From the NCBI GenBank assembly GCA_964415605.1, contig CAYQBA010000027.1:1-33419 (forward strand): a DNA stretch of 33,419 bases, in the 5' to 3' direction. Below the pieces are notes generated by a model that saw nothing but the letters and a program-made list of their open reading frames with translations, was not told the DNA's origin and did not search any database. The stretch comes from UCB3 sp964415605 (lineage in GTDB: Bacteria > Chloroflexota > Anaerolineae > Epilineales > Epilineaceae). Each line of letters starts with the position of its first letter. The first letter of the stretch is position 1. Both the position numbers and the translations under genes were made by a program. Of the stretch, positions 29,127-33,419 are shown in pieces.

Positions 29127-29255
29127 CCACCGCTACGTGCCGGCGGTCCCCGACGGGGAGCGCCATCTGCTCGCGGCCCCATCGGCCCGGCAGCCCCTCG
29201 CGCCGCCCGCGCGACACCCGCCCGCCGAACCCACACCCAGAGGAGAACCCCAGCG

Positions 29256-32200
29256 ATGACAAGGACACCCCGACAGCTCAGCGCGGTCGTGGCGGCCGTG
29301 CTCGGCCTGGCCGTGCTCACCGCCGGCGGCACCCCGGCCCATGGTGCCCGCGCCGACGGCGACGGCGTCCCCGCCGCCGCCCGGACCGTCGCCAGCCCGG
29401 CCCCGGCGCCGGCGGACCGTGCCCCCGAGCGCTACTTCGTCGTGCTGGCGGATCCGCCGCTGGCCCAATACCGGGGCGGCATCGCGGGCCTCGCACCGAC
29501 GGCCGCGGATGCCGTGCGCGCGGCGGACCCAGCCCTCGCGGGCGACGCGCACCTCGACCTCGGCACGAACGCGGCGCGGGCCTACACCGACTACCTGCGG
29601 CGCGAACAGGATCGCCTCATCGCCCGCCTGCGACTCCTTGCCCCCGAGATCCGGGTCGACTGGCGCTACCAGATCACGCTCAACGGCTTCGCGGCCGCCA
29701 TGACCCCCGAGCACGCCATGGCCGCGATGCGCCTGCCGGGCGTGACGCTGGTCTTCCCCGAGGAAACCCTCGTCCCCGAGCTGGACTCGACGCACCGGGT
29801 CATCCACACCGCCGAGGCCTGGGCCGCCGCCGGCGGCCGCGAAGAGGCGGGGCTCGGCGCCCGCATCGCCATCCTCGACACCGGCGGCGCACCCGGGCAC
29901 CCCTTCTTCAACGACGACGGCATGCCGCCCCCGCCCGCCGGCTTCCCGAGCGCCCGCCTCTTCGGGCGCGACGGCCAGAGCCTCGACTACCCCAACCCCG
30001 AGGACTACACCAACCACAAGCTGATCGGTGCCCGCGTGTTCGTCCGGACGGCCAGCGCGGCGGCGCTCGGCCAGATCTCCCCCCTGGCCTTCGACAACGG
30101 CGACCACGGCCTGCACGTGGCCGGCATCGCCGCCGGGCGCCACGGGACCTACTCGATCGACAGCGGCGGGCAGACCGTCTCGCTCGAGCTGAGCGGCGTG
30201 GCGCCCATGGCGCACGTTCTGCATTATGTCGTGAACGACAACACCCCGGGCATGGCGGCCGCCTTCGAGCAGCTCGTCAAGGACGAGGTCGACGTCGTCA
30301 ACATCTCGCAGGGGCACGTCGGGTGGCTGCTCGACCGCCCGGACCGCCATCCCATCGCGCTGGCCATCGCCGCCGCCGCCGACGCCGGCGTCGCCACCGT
30401 GGTCTCGGCGGGCAACGCCGGCGGCAACGGCCGGACGTCGCTCTCCGGCAGCTGGAAGTACTCGGAGAGCCTGCTGGCCGTCGGCAGCACCTCGCCGAGC
30501 GGCACCTTGACCCTCGAGATGTCCGTCGCGGGTGCGGGCGTGCCCGACGCGGTCAAGACGCTCCTGGTGGCGCCGCGCGGCGTCGGCATCACGCAAACGA
30601 TCGCGGCCCCCATCGTCCTGGCGCCCGACGGCGGCTGCACGGCGTTCCCCGCCGCCGCCGGGAAGATCGCCGTCGTCGAGCGCTTCGACGCGCTCCAACA
30701 ACCCGTCGGCGGCACGTGCGGCTACGAGGCCCGCGCCACGACGATGAAGGAGAGCGGCGCCATCGCCGTCGTGTACATCTACTACAACCAGCGCATCAGC
30801 GTGGTGTCGACCACGCCGGTGGCCCTGCCGGCCGTGTCGCTCGGGCGGATCGGCGGCACCGAGCTGACGGCCTGGCTGCGAGCCGGCGGCGAGGCCAGCG
30901 CCACCATCGGGACGGTCGTCACCCGCGGCTACGCCGACATCCCCGACATCCTGGCGGGCTCGTCGAGCCGCGGCCCCGGCCTTGGCTGGGAGATCAAGCC
31001 CGACGTGTCGGCGCCCGGCGACGGCATCTGGAGCAGCTGCGTCCTGGCCGATACGAGCGGCAACCCGTCGTACCAGTTCTGCAACTACGGCGGCACGAGC
31101 ATGGCCTCGCCGACCGTGGCCGGAGCCGTCGGCCTGCTGCGCTCGATCCACGCCGACTGGACCGTGCCGCAGCTGCGCAGCGCCGTCATCAACACCAGCG
31201 CCCGCAGCGTCCTGGTCGCCAACGCCCAGGGCACCGAGTCCCCCGCCAACGTGTCCCAGGGCGGCCCCGGGCGCCTGGACATGACGCACATCGCCGACCC
31301 CGGCGCGTTCCTCTACCCGCCCAAGGCCAGCTTCGGCGTGCTCGCCGACGGCGCCAGCCGCGAGATCGAGGTCACCGTCGAAGGCGCGGGCGATCGCCCC
31401 GAGACATGGGCCCTGTCCGTCGAGAAGGTCGGCGGCGACGGGATGGCCACCCTGTCCCCCACCAGCCTGACGCTCGCGCCGGGCGAGAAGAAGACCATCA
31501 CCGTCCGCTTCGCGGCCGAGGGCACCGCGGACCGCGAGCACTGGGGCGACGTCGTCCTGGCCCGCGGCGACAGCGGGCAGAAGCTCCGGCTGGCCTACTA
31601 CGCCTACGTGGACCGCAAGGCCGACCGCCGCAACGTCCTCATCGCCAACTGGACCTACGGCAACTCCGAGAACCACCTTGACGCCTACACCGAAGCCCTC
31701 GACCGGCTCGGCCTGACATGGTCGGTATGGAACATGGGCGACGCGGCCGATGGCCTCGACAACCCGCGCACGACCCACCCGACCTTCGAGGAGATGTACC
31801 GCCACGACGTGGTCATCTTGAACGCCAACACCAGCCAGGTCGGGCTGCAGGAAGCCCTCGCCGGCCAGTACCAGTACCAGAACTACCTCCTGTCCGGCGG
31901 CAACCTGCTCATCGCCGGGCAAGGCGCGCAGGGCTGGTGGCGCTACCTCGGCAACACCCGCCTGGCCGACACGCCTGCCCTGCGCCAGGCTTACGCCGAC
32001 ACCTGGCCGTTCCAGTGGCTCGGCCCAACCCAGAACGGCGGCTGCGAGATGTGCATCGCGCGCTACTTCGCCGGCTACACGCCCGGCATCACCGCGACGC
32101 TTTCCGGCCGCCTCCTGCGCTTCCCCCAGAAGCCGACCAGGGAGCCGACCAAGGTCATCCTCGAGCCGCACCCCGACGCCGAGGGAGCCTTCCCGTACAT

Positions 32201-32933
32201 CCTCGACCTCTCCACCGGCGACAAGGCCCCGGCCGGCGCGGCCGGCAACCAGTACGCCTTCGCCTCAGGCGCCGTCGCGCGCGAGTACGTCCCGACGACC
32301 GGCAACCTCAACGCCCAGCTCGGCGACGTCTCGTACGCCGAAGGCGTTCTCGAGCGCACCTCCGGCCTGGCGCGCCCGCTCTGGTCCTACCCCGTCGGCG
32401 ACAAGGTCATGACCGTCGGCACCTACATCGCCGGCAAGCAGCACCCCGACGCCGACGTGCCGTGGAACGCCATGTTCTGGGGCTTCGGCCTCGAGGGCGT
32501 CGGGGCCGGCGAGCCGGGCTCGGTGGCGCGCGAGCGCCTGCTGGGCGACACGTTCAACTTCCTGGCTCACGGCCTCTATCTCGAGAGCGAGGTCGAGCGC
32601 CCATCCGAGGCAGAGGTCAAGCTGGCGCTCGCGCTGCCCATGCACGCCCGCCTGCCCAAGATCGCCCGCTACACGCTGGAATGGGGCGACGCCGCCACCG
32701 CCATGACCGTCGACCCGCCGGCCGCCATCGACACGGTCCTGGCCTCGCTGACCCTGACCCACCGCTACGGCAAGACCGGCGACTTCATCATCCGCCTCAA
32801 GCTCGAGCCCGCCGCCGGCGAAGGGGCCGCCCCGGTGATGTTCGAGACCACCGTCGACGTCCATCTCCCAACGATCTACCTCCCGCTCGTCGCCAAGGAA
32901 GCGGACCTGGCCGCCCTGCCGGCCCGCGACTGA
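29256..32933 (+). CDS. Secreted S8 subtilase with C-terminal GATase-like domain
   Basis: 1225-residue exported serine protease. ATG 29256 follows GAGGAGA by nine bases and opens a signal peptide (MTRTPRQLSAVVAAVLGLAVLTAGG). An I9-like propeptide covers ~55-170 (ERYFVVLADPPLAQYRGG). The triad is intact: D208 (IAILDTGGAPGHPFF), H284 (NGDHGLHVAGIAAG) and S615 (GGTSMASPTVAG); VSAGNAGGNG carries the oxyanion Asn. A PA-like insert lies between His and Ser. After β domains, residues from ~790 (NVLIANWTYGNSENHLDAYTEAL ... LLSGGNLLIAGQG) look like a Rossmann/GATase1-like fold of unclear role. The end is TIYLPLVAKEADLAALPARD, carrying the Chloroflexota terminal motif. Open frame upstream of 29256 overlaps the previous gene and is not used. 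Confidence 0.92.
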   Translation: MTRTPRQLSAVVAAVLGLAVLTAGGTPAHGARADGDGVPAAARTVASPAPAPADRAPERYFVVLADPPLAQYRGGIAGLAPTAADAVRAADPALAGDAHLDLGTNAARAYTDYLRREQDRLIARLRLLAPEIRVDWRYQITLNGFAAAMTPEHAMAAMRLPGVTLVFPEETLVPELDSTHRVIHTAEAWAAAGGREEAGLGARIAILDTGGAPGHPFFNDDGMPPPPAGFPSARLFGRDGQSLDYPNPEDYTNHKLIGARVFVRTASAAALGQISPLAFDNGDHGLHVAGIAAGRHGTYSIDSGGQTVSLELSGVAPMAHVLHYVVNDNTPGMAAAFEQLVKDEVDVVNISQGHVGWLLDRPDRHPIALAIAAAADAGVATVVSAGNAGGNGRTSLSGSWKYSESLLAVGSTSPSGTLTLEMSVAGAGVPDAVKTLLVAPRGVGITQTIAAPIVLAPDGGCTAFPAAAGKIAVVERFDALQQPVGGTCGYEARATTMKESGAIAVVYIYYNQRISVVSTTPVALPAVSLGRIGGTELTAWLRAGGEASATIGTVVTRGYADIPDILAGSSSRGPGLGWEIKPDVSAPGDGIWSSCVLADTSGNPSYQFCNYGGTSMASPTVAGAVGLLRSIHADWTVPQLRSAVINTSARSVLVANAQGTESPANVSQGGPGRLDMTHIADPGAFLYPPKASFGVLADGASREIEVTVEGAGDRPETWALSVEKVGGDGMATLSPTSLTLAPGEKKTITVRFAAEGTADREHWGDVVLARGDSGQKLRLAYYAYVDRKADRRNVLIANWTYGNSENHLDAYTEALDRLGLTWSVWNMGDAADGLDNPRTTHPTFEEMYRHDVVILNANTSQVGLQEALAGQYQYQNYLLSGGNLLIAGQGAQGWWRYLGNTRLADTPALRQAYADTWPFQWLGPTQNGGCEMCIARYFAGYTPGITATLSGRLLRFPQKPTREPTKVILEPHPDAEGAFPYILDLSTGDKAPAGAAGNQYAFASGAVAREYVPTTGNLNAQLGDVSYAEGVLERTSGLARPLWSYPVGDKVMTVGTYIAGKQHPDADVPWNAMFWGFGLEGVGAGEPGSVARERLLGDTFNFLAHGLYLESEVERPSEAEVKLALALPMHARLPKIARYTLEWGDAATAMTVDPPAAIDTVLASLTLTHRYGKTGDFIIRLKLEPAAGEGAAPVMFETTVDVHLPTIYLPLVAKEADLAALPARD

Positions 32934-32940
32934 CCGAAGA

Positions 32941-32980
32941 CGGCGGGGGGAGGGGCGGCGGGCCGCCCCTCCCCCCGCCG
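32941..32980 (+). terminator. Hairpin terminator of the second subtilase gene
   Basis: Bases 32941-32958 pair perfectly with 32963-32980, an 18-bp GC stem with loop CGGG, seven bases after the stop codon. No T-run. Confidence 0.8.
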
Positions 32981-33116
32981 CGTCGATTCATCGATCCAAC
33001 CACGCCACCGCGTCGACCACCCCGGGGCATTTCGCCGCCGCTACGGCCTCCCCCACCCCCGGCTCGCTTCGCTCGCCACCCCCGCCCCCAAAGGGGCCAG
33101 GGGAACGGCTGAGTGA

Positions 33117-33135
33117 CCCAGGGCGTCGCCCTGGG
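33117..33135. repeat. Short hairpin in a possible dispersed repeat
   Basis: CCCAGGGC-GTC-GCCCTGGG forms an 8-bp stem with a three-base loop, followed by CCCCTTCAGGGCG. From memory, this type of sequence recurs in intergenic regions of several environmental phyla; copy number here is unknown. Confidence 0.45.
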
Positions 33136-33288
33136 CTGAAATTGACGCTGCCCCTTCAGGGCGAAAACAGCAGACGACGCTTGCCCCGAGGCCCAAGACC
33201 TTGCGTCATGCAGAGCAACGGGGGCAGGGAAACGACTGAGGGTCGCCGACGCCTCGTAACGTCGTGTCGCTTGAGACTCCGCCCAGCC

Positions 33289-33360
33289 GATCCACTCACT
33301 CCCACGGCGCCCCGCCTCTGCACCCCACGCCGGTGGATCCACTCCCGCCCACGGCGCCCC
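33289..33360. repeat. Pair of 25-bp imperfect direct repeats
   Basis: Units 33289-33313 and 33336-33360 both read GATCCACTC-NNN-CCCACGGCGCCCC and match at 22 of 25 positions, 47 bp apart. Too few copies for a CRISPR array. Confidence 0.55.
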
Positions 33361-33419
33361 ACCACCCTCCACCTGGCCCTCGTGCGTCGCGCCGCCTGCG
33401 CCAAAGCCGCCCTTTGGCA

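Larger units (their letters stand above)
32981..33419. other. Non-coding tail of the window
   Basis: About 440 bp with no supported gene. Frames on either strand read as Pro/Arg-rich nonsense without ribosome-binding sites. It holds a short hairpin repeat (33117-33135) and a pair of direct repeats (33289-33360). The pyrimidine-rich stretch 33041-33110 with CCCCAAAGGGG looks like a dispersed intergenic repeat. Confidence 0.6.

Noticed and set aside
33289..33360. CRISPR array
   Set aside because: Only two imperfect units with one spacer-sized gap, and no cas genes in the window.
33156..33404. Minus-strand 82-codon open frame near the right edge
   Set aside because: Arg-rich, no ribosome-binding site, crosses short repeats; not supported as a gene.

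Overview
This is a very GC-rich chromosomal window (about 70% G+C by eye) carrying housekeeping genes and a large block of exported proteins. The best taxonomic guess is an uncultured Chloroflexota lineage, probably Anaerolineae or Ardenticatenia-like. The reasons are the Thr/Pro stalks (TPTPTPP type) in secreted proteins, the C-terminal IYLPLV-like motif (IYLPLVAK at the end of the second subtilase, weaker forms in two others), and a purine-rich heptamer intergenic repeat of a type I associate with Chloroflexota and cyanobacteria. This assignment is inference; no rRNA gene is present.

Left part (1-10.8 kb). Two overlapping S41 C-terminal-processing-peptidase paralogues come first. The first is cut by the window edge and has an intact Ser/Lys dyad; the second is membrane-anchored and has lost both catalytic residues. 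smpB follows with overlap, then a B12-binding-domain radical SAM protein. A class I methyltransferase faces it. A cation diffusion facilitator and a full-length cobalamin-dependent methionine synthase (metH) converge and share a CTAG stop. Divergent from metH is the tmRNA gene ssrA, with a readable tag (AKQGQNTDAEPQLALAA) and a perfect terminator hairpin, so both parts of the trans-translation system lie within 8 kb.

Middle part (11-19.3 kb). A large secreted protein of unknown family is followed by a strand-switching heptamer repeat. Then comes a tight four-gene minus-strand operon, in transcription order: an NlpC/P60 hydrolase fused to a MurD-like ligase, a 65-residue LysW-like zinc-ribbon protein, a threonine-synthase-like PLP enzyme, and an ATP-grasp ligase. 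A promoter lies in front of it, one Shine-Dalgarno overlaps the preceding stop, and the last two genes overlap by 4 bp. I read it as a candidate undescribed carrier-protein-dependent amino-acid or peptide pathway, and it is the most interesting part of the window.

Right part (19.4-33 kb). Exported proteins surround folD: a von Willebrand A protein with a Thr/Pro stalk, a protein resembling a metallopeptidase whose zinc-binding and catalytic residues are replaced, and two large tandem subtilases with intact Asp/His/Ser triads. Four genes in this part of the window or at its border (the vWA protein, the pseudo-metallopeptidase and both subtilases) end in long GC hairpins without a U-tract, as does ssrA. 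The last 440 bp are non-coding and contain short repeats.
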